Origin: Myxococcales bacterium
Lineage (GTDB): Bacteria; Myxococcota_A; Polyangia; Polyangiales; Polyangiaceae
Assembly (NCBI GenBank): GCA_013298325.1
Contig: JAAFHJ010000098.1
Span: 1 to 11,817, forward strand
DNA: 11,817 nt
Reading direction: 5' to 3'
The translations under genes and the position numbers were made by a program. The first letter of the stretch is position 1, and each line of letters opens with the position of its first letter. This document shows positions 1 to 7,656 of the stretch, piece by piece. Under the pieces are notes generated by a model. It did not search any database. It saw nothing but the letters and a program-made list of their open reading frames with translations, and had not been told where the DNA came from.

Positions 1-333
1 TCCGATGTCACGGTCGATCGCCTGTTCGACCTCGCCCATCCCGCCAACCCCAAGCGGTTGTTGGCGGAGGAAACGTTCGGCGGTTTCATGAATGAGCCGG
101 GGCGCCCCCCCTTCCCCCGGCTCCACGCGGGGGAGCACGCTCCGCGCCGTCGCCCGCAGCGACGCAGGCCCCGCAAAGGCCCCCGGAAGCGTCCCACCGG
201 GGACGTTCTCGGCGACCGTCGTCGCCCCGATCGTCGCGCCGTTGGGATCGACCGTGTGCGGGCCAGGATCGCCGAAAGGGAGAGTATTCCCTGCGTTTCC
301 AGGCGATGCGTCGAGCGTGCGGTCGAATTCCAT
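1..333 (-). CDS. Ser/Thr protein kinase, Hanks type (N-terminal part, runs off left edge)
   Basis: Partial gene of 111 visible codons, starting at the ATG at 333-331 and continuing past base 1. Residues 1-80 are a Gly/Pro/Thr/Ala-rich, probably disordered leader with no signal peptide. A kinase domain then begins: residues 84-97 lead into PLGVGGMGEVEQAIDRDIG, the glycine-rich nucleotide-binding loop (consensus GxGGMGEVY.A.D...G) typical of bacterial PknB-like kinases. The usual Tyr after GEV is Glu here, a mild deviation. The catalytic lysine, HRD and DFG motifs lie outside the window, so activity cannot be judged. No clear Shine-Dalgarno precedes the start; the frame was fixed by matching the glycine loop to the only nearby in-frame ATG. 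The expected role is cytoplasmic protein phosphorylation, possibly with a C-terminal sensor or transmembrane segment. The family call is firm from the loop motif; the substrate is unknown. Confidence 0.78.
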   Translation of the reverse strand, partial: MEFDRTLDASPGNAGNTLPFGDPGPHTVDPNGATIGATTVAENVPGGTLPGAFAGPASLRATARSVLPRVEPGEGGAPRLIHETAERFLRQQPLGVGGMGEVEQAIDRDIG

Positions 334-372
334 GGGGCCGTACCGTAGCACCGACCCCAAAAAGAAGCGCTC

Positions 373-384
373 CTCGCTAGCGAG
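373..384. promoter_or_regulatory. 12-bp perfect palindrome upstream of the kinase gene
   Basis: CTCGCTAGCGAG is a perfect palindrome about 40 bp upstream of the kinase start, in the gap between that gene and tRNA-Arg. On the minus strand it is followed by GAGCGCTTCTTTTT, so it could be a regulator site or, less likely, part of a weak terminator for the tRNA transcript. No convincing -35/-10 pair is visible in 334-448. Confidence 0.25.
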
Positions 385-448
385 ACGGCCGGAGCCCGAA
401 CCGATTGCCAGAAACGACCCACAAACGCGCTAGAAGCTTTAGGATTTT

Positions 449-524
449 TGGCGCCCGCGGCAGGAGTCGAACCTGCGACCAACGCTTTAGGAAAGCGCTG
501 CTCTATCCACTGAGCTACGCAGGC
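449..524 (-). tRNA. tRNA-Arg(CCT), CCA encoded
   Basis: Read on the minus strand from 524, the sequence folds into a full 76-nt cloverleaf. The acceptor GCCTGCG pairs with CGCGGGC (one T-G wobble). The D arm is GCTC/GAGC around AGTGGATA. The anticodon stem GCGCT/AGCGT carries the loop TTCCTAA, with CCT at positions 34-36. The T arm is GCAGG-TTCGACT-CCTGC, the discriminator base is G, and an encoded CCA occupies 451-449. The anticodon CCT reads AGG arginine codons, which are rare in this GC-rich genome. The gene sits alone between the M3 peptidase and the kinase. No clear promoter was found in the 22 nt between it and the upstream hairpin. Confidence 0.97.
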
Positions 525-546
525 TAGGCGCTCCGCTCCGAATCAA

Positions 547-574
547 GAGGCCCTCTACCACGGTGGCGGGCCTC
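547..574 (-). terminator. Hairpin after the M3 peptidase gene, probable terminator
   Basis: GAGGCCC (547-553) and GGGCCTC (568-574) form a perfect 7-bp inverted repeat, with an additional inner CCA/TGG pairing. On the minus strand it lies about 29 nt after the peptidase stop and is followed by TTGATT, a poor but T-containing tail. It is the likely 3' end of the peptidase transcript. It also lies just 22 nt before the tRNA, so it may overlap the tRNA promoter region. Confidence 0.5.
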
Positions 575-602
575 CATCTATCGGAATGCTGCCGGGTCGC
601 GC

Positions 603-2810
603 TCAATGAGCCTTCGCGGGGCCCTTCTTCGCCGGGTCTTTGCCGGTCGTCGGGAGTTTCGTCGCCGGAGCGGCAGGTGTCGCAACAATCGCCGGACGCT
701 CGGCCAGGTAGGCCTGGAAGGCGGCGTCGTTAAACGGCCTTCCTAGAAATTCCTTCAGGAGAACGTCCGGCTCTGCAGAGCCGCCTCGACCGATGACCTT
801 CGCACGGTAATCGGCGGCGGTCGCGGGGTTCATCATCCCCTCTTTTTCGAAGCGCGAAAAGAGATCGCGCGCGATGGCAAGCGCCCACGCATAGCCGTAG
901 TACCCGGCGTCGTAGCCCATCAAATGGCCAAATGTCCCCTGGAAGTGGGTCCCTTCCAGATAGGCGTAGGGCATCGTCTTTGCCCATACTTCCTTGAGAA
1001 GCGCCGTTGAGTCTTTGGTCGGTTCCCCCTCGTGGTAGGTCAAGTCGAGGGTCGCCAAGAAGAGCTGGCGCTGGGTCGTCAAGCCGCGGCCGACGGAGCG
1101 AGCGGCACGCATTTTACGAACCAAATCGAGGGGGATCGGTTCGCCCGTTTCATAGTGCTTCGCGAAACGGACCAGCGTCTCCGCCGACCAGGCCCATTCT
1201 TCGAGCATTTGGCTCGGCGCTTCGACGAAATCACGCGCAACCTCGGTACCGCCAAAGGTCGCGTAGCGGGACGTCCCTAAGAGATGGTGGAGGACGTGGC
1301 CGAATTCGTGAAAGAAGGTCGTCACCTCCTGGTGACTCATCAGCCCCGGACTGTCCTTCGAGGACTTGGGGAAGTTACAGACGATCGCCGCAATCGGCAG
1401 GAGGCGCGTCGGCTTTCCTAGCGCCGGATCTTCGAGGGTCTTCGTCGTGCGAATGCCGAAAACAGCGGCGTGCTTGTACTTCCCCTCACGCGGGTGAAGG
1501 TCGAAGTAGAAGCGGCCGAGGACCTGCTGGGTCTTGCGATCGACAACTTCATAGGGTTCGACGTCGGTGGCCCACGTCGCCGTCTTCACAGGGCGGAAAT
1601 CGAGCCCAAACAGGTCCCCCGTAATCTCCAAGATTCCACGTTTGACGCCACCGACTTCGAAGTACTTCGACACAAGCTTCGAATCGACGCCGAAGCGCCC
1701 CTCGCGGATGCGGTCCTCGTAAAAGGTGCGGTCGGCTGCGTAGAGCGGCGCATCCTTGGGGATTTTCAGGCCCTTTCGTTCGGTTTCAATGTCGGCGAGC
1801 TCGGTCTTCACGCGCGCATCGACCGATTTCCGGATGCCGTCCAGGAACGCATGGACGCGTGCCGGGTCGTGGGCCATTCGCGGTTCTTCCACGTAGGCGG
1901 CCCAACTCGGATAGCCGAGAAGCTTCGCCTTTTCGGCCCGAAGTGCAAGAATCTCTTCAAGAAGTGTAACGTTCTTGTCGGCTGCCCGGTTATCGAACTG
2001 GGTAAAGAGCGTCTTCGCGAACGCCCGGTCTTTTGCATATTGAAAGACCGGAAATGCGTCAGGATAGTTCGTTGTGACGCGAACCTTTCCGTTGGCGCCG
2101 ACGGGATGGGACGCAAGCCAGGCCGCCGGAAGGCCTTCCAGTTCCTTGGGAGTCGCGTCGACGCTCAGCGTTGAATCACCGAGATTTTGCTCGAAATCTT
2201 GAGCCTTTTTCGCGATCGCATCGTTGAGCGTCGCCAGCTTCGCTTTGGTCGCCGCATCGAGGCCGGCACCGTTTCGCTTGAAGTCGCGGAGGGCATCGGT
2301 CACCAGCTTCGTCGACTCGGCGTCGAGGCCAGCCAACGGTACCGCGGCAAGGGCCGCGCGGACCGCCTCGTCGGCGTGGAGCTTGGTCGTGAAGGCTTCG
2401 GCGGTCGGCCCGCAGGTCTTTGCCGCGTCGCGGACCTTCGCGTCGGGGTGGACCGCCGCGAGGAACTCGCCGACATCTTGCGTGTTCCGAAGGGCGAGCG
2501 AGATGTCGTCCCAGGCGGCGAGCGTCTCCGTGGCCCCCTTCGCAGCGACGACGCGTACACGTGCCGCTTCGGCCGCGCGCAGGCTCCCCTCGCAGTGGCG
2601 TACGACGGCGGCGGCCGGGTCCCCTGCCGCGAGGATCTCGGGGATCGCATCGACGACGAGCGGCGCGACGTAGGCGGCCGGCGGCGCAACCTTCGGCGGC
2701 GGCGGCGCAACCGGCTTTGCCGGAGCAGGCGGAGGAGGCGCTCCGCAACCGACCGTAAACGCAGCGAAAACGGAAAAGGCGAGGAGGCGGGCTCGAAGCA
2801 TCCGCGGCAT
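603..2810 (-). CDS. M3 family zinc oligopeptidase, predicted lipoprotein
   Basis: A 735-aa metallopeptidase of the thimet oligopeptidase/neurolysin/Dcp family, which cleaves short peptides inside a deep channel. The zinc site is complete: HEFGH at 501-505 (His501, His505, catalytic Glu502), and Glu530 in RDFVEAPSQ, exactly the 29-residue spacing seen in thimet oligopeptidase. The substrate-binding tyrosine loop follows as YDAGYYGY (633-640) within a family-typical FGHLMGYDAGYYGYAW stretch. The N-terminus is a lipoprotein signal: Arg-rich start, hydrophobic core, TVGC with lipidated Cys22, then a Pro-rich tether (about 24-45). The mature enzyme should therefore be membrane-anchored outside the cytoplasm, unlike most M3 peptidases. 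The C-terminus has a Pro/Ala/Lys-rich tail of about 30 residues. Met1 was chosen; Met4 would give the same signal peptide. No Shine-Dalgarno is seen before either. It probably trims peptides released by secreted endopeptidases; that role is inferred. Confidence 0.93.
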   Translation of the reverse strand: MPRMLRARLLAFSVFAAFTVGCGAPPPPAPAKPVAPPPPKVAPPAAYVAPLVVDAIPEILAAGDPAAAVVRHCEGSLRAAEAARVRVVAAKGATETLAAWDDISLALRNTQDVGEFLAAVHPDAKVRDAAKTCGPTAEAFTTKLHADEAVRAALAAVPLAGLDAESTKLVTDALRDFKRNGAGLDAATKAKLATLNDAIAKKAQDFEQNLGDSTLSVDATPKELEGLPAAWLASHPVGANGKVRVTTNYPDAFPVFQYAKDRAFAKTLFTQFDNRAADKNVTLLEEILALRAEKAKLLGYPSWAAYVEEPRMAHDPARVHAFLDGIRKSVDARVKTELADIETERKGLKIPKDAPLYAADRTFYEDRIREGRFGVDSKLVSKYFEVGGVKRGILEITGDLFGLDFRPVKTATWATDVEPYEVVDRKTQQVLGRFYFDLHPREGKYKHAAVFGIRTTKTLEDPALGKPTRLLPIAAIVCNFPKSSKDSPGLMSHQEVTTFFHEFGHVLHHLLGTSRYATFGGTEVARDFVEAPSQMLEEWAWSAETLVRFAKHYETGEPIPLDLVRKMRAARSVGRGLTTQRQLFLATLDLTYHEGEPTKDSTALLKEVWAKTMPYAYLEGTHFQGTFGHLMGYDAGYYGYAWALAIARDLFSRFEKEGMMNPATAADYRAKVIGRGGSAEPDVLLKEFLGRPFNDAAFQAYLAERPAIVATPAAPATKLPTTGKDPAKKGPAKAH

Positions 2811-2876
2811 TTACCGCGGAATCACGAAATTCCCAATGGGGGAAGGAGCGGCCAACGACGCAGCGGCGCACGACGA

Positions 2877-2923
2877 GAAACGGTGCAGAACACACGCATT
2901 TCGCATGCACTCTGCACCGTTTC
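2877..2923 (-). terminator. 13-bp inverted repeat at 3' end of the DUF4394 gene
   Basis: The arms GAAACGGTGCAGA (2877-2889) and TCTGCACCGTTTC (2911-2923) are perfectly complementary. A 21-nt loop between them holds a small inner GCAT/ATGC stem. It begins 17 nt after the stop of the DUF4394 gene and lies 67 nt before the M3 peptidase start. The long stem suggests a transcription terminator or 3' mRNA stabiliser on the minus strand. A real U tract is missing (only GTTTCTC follows), so an operator for the peptidase gene is an alternative. Confidence 0.55.
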
Positions 2924-2939
2924 ACTCACAAGCGTGCGT

Positions 2940-4916
2940 TCAGGCGCGCTTCCGACGGCGGACCGCTGCCAGAGCAAGCCCGAGGACGGCAAGCGCCCCG
3001 GAAGTCACGCCGCCGGTCCCGGCGCCGACCGAACAGCCGTCGCTCCCATCGATTTCGCCGTCGACGGTACCTGCATCCCCCGTCGAACCGGCATCGCCGG
3101 ACGTTCCTGCGTCGGGGCGCACCACGCCGCCGTCCGTTCCCGTCGTGGCGTCGGCGCCAGCGTCTGCCACGACCGTTCCGCCGTCGGTCACCGCGCCACC
3201 GTCCGCGACGCCACCATCGGGGGCGGGCGGCGGCGGAACGGGGAGGTCGATCGCAAGGTCGACCGGGAGTTCGGTCGCTACCGCAGCGGCCGGGAAGGTC
3301 CACCCGAGGCGGGTGCCGCCGGTCGCGAGGTCGACGCTGTAGAGACGCGCAACCACTGGATCGGAAACGCCATTTCGTACCGTCGGGATCGGCGAAAAGA
3401 GCGCGTAGCCGGTCCCGTCGGCGCCGATGTCAAAGCCGGCGCCGTTGACGCCATCCTGGCGGGGCACGAGCAGACCGCCGACCGTGAAGAGCGTGCCGAG
3501 GTTCGGGCTCACCGCCGGAGCAACGCCCGCCTTCGTCCCTTGCGTCACGAGGAACGCATTGCCGGCGCCGCTGCGGAGATCGAGTTCGTAGAGGGTCGTC
3601 GGGCCACCGAACGCCGCCGGGACGTAGGCGGCCGAAAGGACCTGAGGAGCCTTGCCGGCGTTCCCGTCGGCAGCGTCGTAGGCGAGGTTTCCGTCGGCCG
3701 AAACGATCGCGCCGGTGTCCGGATGGAGGCGGTAGTTGAGACCGCCGCCGGTCACGAGGCGGATTCGGTCGACGGAGGGGTTGAAGTCGATGGAAACGCC
3801 CGAAGAGATGTCAATTCCGTTCGCGACGCCGACCGGAGCGGCGGCGCCAGTTGCCGGATTGATCGTGTAGAGAATCCCTGCCGACGAGATTCCGTAGAGG
3901 GCGCCCGTGGCCGGCCGCTCGTCGATGCTCAAGAGCGTTTCGCCGGCGGCGAGGCCGGTCACCGCGACGCCCACGCCGAGGCCGAGCGGCGACTTCGTCG
4001 CGAGCGGGTAGAGCTTCGAGGTGCGTGCCGCTGAATCGTTGTAGAGTGCAAACAGAGGCGCTTCCGCAAGCACCGGGGCGGCGCTGACGTCGACGATCGC
4101 CTCGCCACCGGCAACGACGCCCATATCAGTAAGAACGCCGGCATTCGCACCGGTGAGTTCGGTATTGTAGAGCTTGGTCGTGGGGTTGTTTGCGTCGTTC
4201 AACGTCAGGTAGGCGACGGCGCTGTTCGGCGAGATGTCGAAACCAGCAACCGCAGTGACGTCGTAGGTTGCGCCGTTGAGCTTCAGTGGAGCGCGCGTAT
4301 TGACGACGCTAAACTGCCCATTTGCTGCTGTCACCTCAACGAGGGTGTTCTGCGTTGCGTCGATGCCCCAGAGGGCGGTCCCCGGCGTCGCCGCTCGGTT
4401 GTTCGTGTACGCAACGGCGACGACGGCGGGTGTCGGGCACACGAGAACGGTGCAGGCTGCATCACCGGCCGCATAGGCGAAGGCATTGTTCGCAGTGACG
4501 GCATTGTTTGCAGGATTGAGGACGTAGTTTTGGGCGGCGCTCGTCACAAAGCGGATTCGGTCGATCGCCGGATTGAAATCGAAGGCCCAGTCGGTCCCGG
4601 TGACGGCGTTCGCCGCCGGGATCGCCGGCCCAACGGCGGTCGCCTGCGCCGTCGTAAGATCGATGGAATACAACTGCTTGGAAGTCCCCAAGCCGTATAG
4701 GACGCCCGTCGCCGGCCGGAAGTCGATCGTCGTCAGTTTGTCCCCCGCGACGAGGCCCGCAATGGCGCGCGGAGCGGCAGCAGCACCCGGATTCGCACTG
4801 TCGAAGGGGACGAGCTTTCCGGATGCCGTCAAACCGACAATCGGCTCCGCGAGAGCGGCGGCGGGGACGAGAATAGCGGCGGCGGCCAGGGCAGCACTGA
4901 GATGAAATTTACGCAT
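2940..4916 (-). CDS. DUF4394 repeat surface protein with MYXO-CTERM-like sorting tail
   Basis: A 658-aa exported protein. Residues 1-23 form a Sec signal peptide ending ALA-EP. Two DUF4394 modules follow, roughly 24-285 and 292-555. Each has the hallmark order IVGLT/LFALY opening, a GLxAGxxLxxIDxRPATGxLYG segment, a LYxI(D/N) strand, and an FNPxxDRIRxVT segment (DFNPAIDRIRFVT, DFNPSVDRIRLVT). The family is predicted to form a beta-propeller-like fold; no enzyme activity is known. From about 559 a Pro-rich, then Asp-Gly/Asp-Ala-Gly-rich linker leads to Cys628 in GCSVGAG, a hydrophobic helix (about 637-652) and RRRKRA at the very end. This matches the architecture of MYXO-CTERM signals, which are cut by a myxosortase and anchored at the surface. 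The start is supported by AGGAG at a good distance. It is probably monocistronic. Its ligand is unknown. Confidence 0.9.
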   Translation of the reverse strand: MRKFHLSAALAAAAILVPAAALAEPIVGLTASGKLVPFDSANPGAAAAPRAIAGLVAGDKLTTIDFRPATGVLYGLGTSKQLYSIDLTTAQATAVGPAIPAANAVTGTDWAFDFNPAIDRIRFVTSAAQNYVLNPANNAVTANNAFAYAAGDAACTVLVCPTPAVVAVAYTNNRAATPGTALWGIDATQNTLVEVTAANGQFSVVNTRAPLKLNGATYDVTAVAGFDISPNSAVAYLTLNDANNPTTKLYNTELTGANAGVLTDMGVVAGGEAIVDVSAAPVLAEAPLFALYNDSAARTSKLYPLATKSPLGLGVGVAVTGLAAGETLLSIDERPATGALYGISSAGILYTINPATGAAAPVGVANGIDISSGVSIDFNPSVDRIRLVTGGGLNYRLHPDTGAIVSADGNLAYDAADGNAGKAPQVLSAAYVPAAFGGPTTLYELDLRSGAGNAFLVTQGTKAGVAPAVSPNLGTLFTVGGLLVPRQDGVNGAGFDIGADGTGYALFSPIPTVRNGVSDPVVARLYSVDLATGGTRLGWTFPAAAVATELPVDLAIDLPVPPPPAPDGGVADGGAVTDGGTVVADAGADATTGTDGGVVRPDAGTSGDAGSTGDAGTVDGEIDGSDGCSVGAGTGGVTSGALAVLGLALAAVRRRKRA

Positions 4917-4922
4917 GGTGAG

Positions 4923-4928
4923 CTCCTA
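4923..4928 (-). promoter_or_regulatory. Ribosome binding site of the DUF4394 gene
   Basis: On the minus strand TAGGAGCTCACCATG places AGGAG 7 nt before the ATG, which fixes the start at 4916. The rest of the gap (4929-5134) probably carries the promoter. I see no clear -35/-10 pair there, only a short imperfect CCCTCC/GGAGGG repeat near 5013-5026. Confidence 0.75.
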
Positions 4929-5134
4929 AGGGTGGGCAGTCGGGGAGCCTTACGACGACGTGACCTTTTGGTTTCGTCCCAGCGTGCCTTTCTTTCGCAT
5001 CGGCCGTTGGCGCCCTCCCTGGAGGGACAACATTGCGCGATACAAACGCAGGAAAGGCCGCCCGTCGTCAGGAGCTCCGCCCGCATCACGCGCTGGACTC
5101 CCTACGATGAACGACCTTCCGTCGATGTGCGACC

Positions 5135-5150
5135 CCAGACACGAGTCTGG
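5135..5150 (-). terminator. Small hairpin after the HerA-like ATPase gene
   Basis: CCAGAC-ACGA-GTCTGG forms a perfect 6-bp stem with a 4-nt loop. It lies 18 nt beyond the stop of the ATPase gene on the minus strand. No U tract follows, so termination is only suggested by position. Confidence 0.4.
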
Positions 5151-5168
5151 CGTACTCGCAACAATTCG

Positions 5169-7475
5169 CTAGCGCCGTTCCCGCCAGAGGAGCCCGAGAA
5201 GTGCGACCGAAACCCCTGTCTTCTTTGGGCGGATCAGCTGTTCTTCGAGGGGGACCGGCGCGACCTCAGAAAGCGCGGCGGCCGCCGCACGGAATTCCTG
5301 GTCGAGTTCCTGCCACTTGGCCGTGAGCGCGGCGCGCTCCTCCCGCTTGGCGACGACGTCCTCCCCCTGCTTTTTCGCTCGGGAAACCCCCTTCGCGGCC
5401 GTCGCGGCCCCTCGCACGAAGCCGACCGCCTTCCGATTCCCAAGCACCGCCGACAAGAAGCCGGCGCCCGCCTGAAGAAGCCCGTCGTTGCGAGCAGCCT
5501 CCGCCTCCGCCTCCTCGCGACGGAGTGCCGCATCGACCTTCTCGATCTTCTCGGCGAGCTTGTCGAACTTGGGCTTGTACTTTGCACGTAGTTGATCGAT
5601 GGCGACGTCGCGCTGCTCGCGCCCAGCAAAAACCAAGCGATTTCGGAACGTTGCTTCCGCTTCGCCGACTTCCGAGTAGAGACCAGTCGCCGGATCGCGG
5701 AAGCGAGTGACCCCCTGATTCGCGAGCGCCCAGGTGACGAAATCCTTCTGCCACTGGGCAAACGCCTTCGCCTTTGCGGCGCTGGAGGGGAGCTCCCCAA
5801 AGCGTGCATTTTGCACCGGTACCTCGGCGAGCTCGTCCAGCGCTTCGGGCACCCACCGGGCATCCCCCCAAGCGACCGGAACTGCCGCATCGGATATCGG
5901 CGCCGCGAAACGGACGTCGCGCACCACATCGAGCTTCGATTTCGGGTCGGAGAAGCGAACGGTCGCCACGGCAAGCGCGTGCGCTTCAAGCAGGGCCCCG
6001 GGCGCAGACGGGGCATAAAGCGTTGAAATACCTTCCGGACTCGGCGGCGGATCCTTCGCAGCACCGGCGACGCGGGCCATCGCTTTGGTCTCCGTCGCCG
6101 GGAGCATCTTCCGCTCGACGACGATGCGACTGAGCTCTTCCCGGGAGAGCGGTCCGCGCAAATAGGAGAGCGTGAAGCGCGTCTGAACGAGGTGGGGGCC
6201 GCTCGGATCGTGGACGTCGTGGACGAGAAACGCACGCGGCGCGAGGCTCGAAAGCATGCGCTCGATCGTGCCGCGGTCGATGCCCGCCTGGGCAAGCGCC
6301 CCTTCGAGACCTTCGACGACTCGCGCTTTGTCCCGCTCGGTCTGGAGACGCCCGACGAACCAGGTTCCGCAATTGGCGAGCCCTTTGTAGTCGAGGTCGA
6401 CGGGGTTCTGCGTCGCCAACAGAATTCCGAGGCCAAACGCACGCGCCTGCTTCAGGAGGAGGAGGAGCGGCGCCTTGCTCGGCGGGTTCGCTACGGGCGG
6501 AAAATACCCAAAAATCTCGTCCATGAAGAAGAGCGCGCGCAGCGACGACGTGCCCGTTTGGCGGCGCATCCAGGCGATCATCTGGTGGAGGAGGAGCGTG
6601 ACGAAAACCATCCGCTCGGCGTCGCCGAGGTGGGCGATCGAGAGGATCGAGATCCGCGGACGCCCGTCCGGCGCGCGGAGGAAGAGATCGATGTCGAGGG
6701 GATCGCCGGCGAGCCAAGCATCAAACCCCGGACTCGCGAGGAGGTGGTTGAAGGCGACTGCAAGCTCGTAGCGCTCCTTCCGCGGGTAGAAGCCTTCTAG
6801 GTCCAAAACCCCGATTTTTTTAATTTTTGGGTCCTGAATGCGCGCGATAAGGAGCTCGATGTCGAGGGTCTCCTCGCGGGCCCACGCCTGGGTGACGATC
6901 GTCACGAGGAGGAGGTGTTCGCGGCTCTTTACCGGGTCGGCTTCGATGCCGAGAAGGCCGAGCAAGCTTCCGACGACGCCAAGCGCCTGCTCGCGGACCG
7001 CCTCAGCATCGGCCCCTTTGGGCGGAGGCGCGAGCGATTTCACAAGCGAGATCGGCACTCCGAGACGGGAGCCTGGCGTATAGACACGGACGTCGGCCGC
7101 ATCCTTCAATCGCTGAATACGTGCGCCATCTTGGTCGCCCGCCGCGAGACCAGCCGCCCACTTCTTTGCCTCTTCTGCGGGATCCTTTCCCTCGGCAATC
7201 CACGGGAGGAAGTCTTCAGGCCGAAGCTCGGGGAACGTCAACAGAAGATTCGTCAAATCCCCTTTCGGATCGACAACAATCGCCGGAACTTGGTCGATTG
7301 CCGCCTCTTCGAGGAGCGCGATCGAGAGGCCCGTCTTTCCGCTTCCTGTCATGCCGATCACGACGCCGTGGGTCGTGAGGTGGCGCGACTCATAGAGGTA
7401 GGGATGGGGGGCTGCGCCGTCGGTCGCCGTCTGGCCGAGGTAAAAGACGCCGAGCTTCTCGTAGTCGGGGAGCAT
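5169..7475 (-). CDS. HerA-like P-loop ATPase (DUF87/COG0433-type ATP-binding protein)
   Basis: A 768-aa cytoplasmic ATPase of the HerA/FtsK-like group. After the family-typical opening YEKLGVFYLG (5-14) come Walker A GMTGSGKT (41-48), a DPKGDL segment (69-74), Walker B LFFMDE (Asp319, Glu320), and LLATQNP (352-358), the Gln-bearing sensor of HerA/VirB4-type motors. The C-terminal third has Lys/Glu/Ala-rich coiled-coil-like helices (about 625-665), a Gly/Ala-rich stretch and a second charged helix. Two starts compete. The ATG at 7595 adds 40 residues and has AGAGG 8 nt upstream. The ATG at 7475 has no Shine-Dalgarno but begins right at the conserved opening. I chose 7475 because the 40-codon extension has clearly fewer G/C third positions (about 66% against 86% just inside the gene) and is Pro/Arg-rich. 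HerA normally pumps DNA with the nuclease NurA; no NurA is next door, so its function here is open. Confidence 0.85.
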   Translation of the reverse strand: MLPDYEKLGVFYLGQTATDGAAPHPYLYESRHLTTHGVVIGMTGSGKTGLSIALLEEAAIDQVPAIVVDPKGDLTNLLLTFPELRPEDFLPWIAEGKDPAEEAKKWAAGLAAGDQDGARIQRLKDAADVRVYTPGSRLGVPISLVKSLAPPPKGADAEAVREQALGVVGSLLGLLGIEADPVKSREHLLLVTIVTQAWAREETLDIELLIARIQDPKIKKIGVLDLEGFYPRKERYELAVAFNHLLASPGFDAWLAGDPLDIDLFLRAPDGRPRISILSIAHLGDAERMVFVTLLLHQMIAWMRRQTGTSSLRALFFMDEIFGYFPPVANPPSKAPLLLLLKQARAFGLGILLATQNPVDLDYKGLANCGTWFVGRLQTERDKARVVEGLEGALAQAGIDRGTIERMLSSLAPRAFLVHDVHDPSGPHLVQTRFTLSYLRGPLSREELSRIVVERKMLPATETKAMARVAGAAKDPPPSPEGISTLYAPSAPGALLEAHALAVATVRFSDPKSKLDVVRDVRFAAPISDAAVPVAWGDARWVPEALDELAEVPVQNARFGELPSSAAKAKAFAQWQKDFVTWALANQGVTRFRDPATGLYSEVGEAEATFRNRLVFAGREQRDVAIDQLRAKYKPKFDKLAEKIEKVDAALRREEAEAEAARNDGLLQAGAGFLSAVLGNRKAVGFVRGAATAAKGVSRAKKQGEDVVAKREERAALTAKWQELDQEFRAAAAALSEVAPVPLEEQLIRPKKTGVSVALLGLLWRERR

Positions 7476-7656
7476 GCCGGTCGGTGTAGCCCGTGAAGGG
7501 TCTGGGGGAAAAGGGATCCGGCCCCTGGGGAACGAATCGCCCAGGGACCTCACCGGTGCATGCGCCGAAATGTTGACAAATCCGTTAGACCCCATCGGCA
7601 GCACCTCTGTAAACGGATGTAGGTGTTGTTGGCACACCGGTCGCAGAAGACGGGAC
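7476..7656. promoter_or_regulatory. Divergent intergenic region with inverted repeat and promoter-like boxes
   Basis: This interval separates the minus-strand ATPase from the plus-strand C1 peptidase and must hold the promoter of the latter. Visible elements are: TTGACA at 7573-7578 without a convincing -10 at the proper distance; an inverted repeat ATCCGTT (7580-7586)/AACGGAT (7612-7618), centres 32 bp apart or about three helical turns; and TGGCACACCGGTCGCA (7630-7645). The last has the GG/GC spacing of a sigma-54 -24/-12 box but would start RNA at about 7656, right at the ATG. If the ATPase starts at 7595, the gap shrinks to about 60 bp. All assignments are tentative. Confidence 0.35.

Noticed and set aside
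1470..2174. Plus-strand open frame of 234 codons inside the M3 peptidase region
   Set aside because: It lies fully antisense to the zinc peptidase, with no domain signal and no Shine-Dalgarno.
2187..4034. Long plus-strand open frame of 615 codons antisense to the M3 and DUF4394 genes
   Set aside because: It spans the boundary of two well-supported genes on the other strand, has Arg-rich low-complexity translation without motifs, and arises from high GC in third positions of the true genes.
7474..7656. Extension of C1 peptidase paralogue 1 upstream to 7474
   Set aside because: It would bury the lipoprotein signal peptide inside the protein and run through the regulatory gap.
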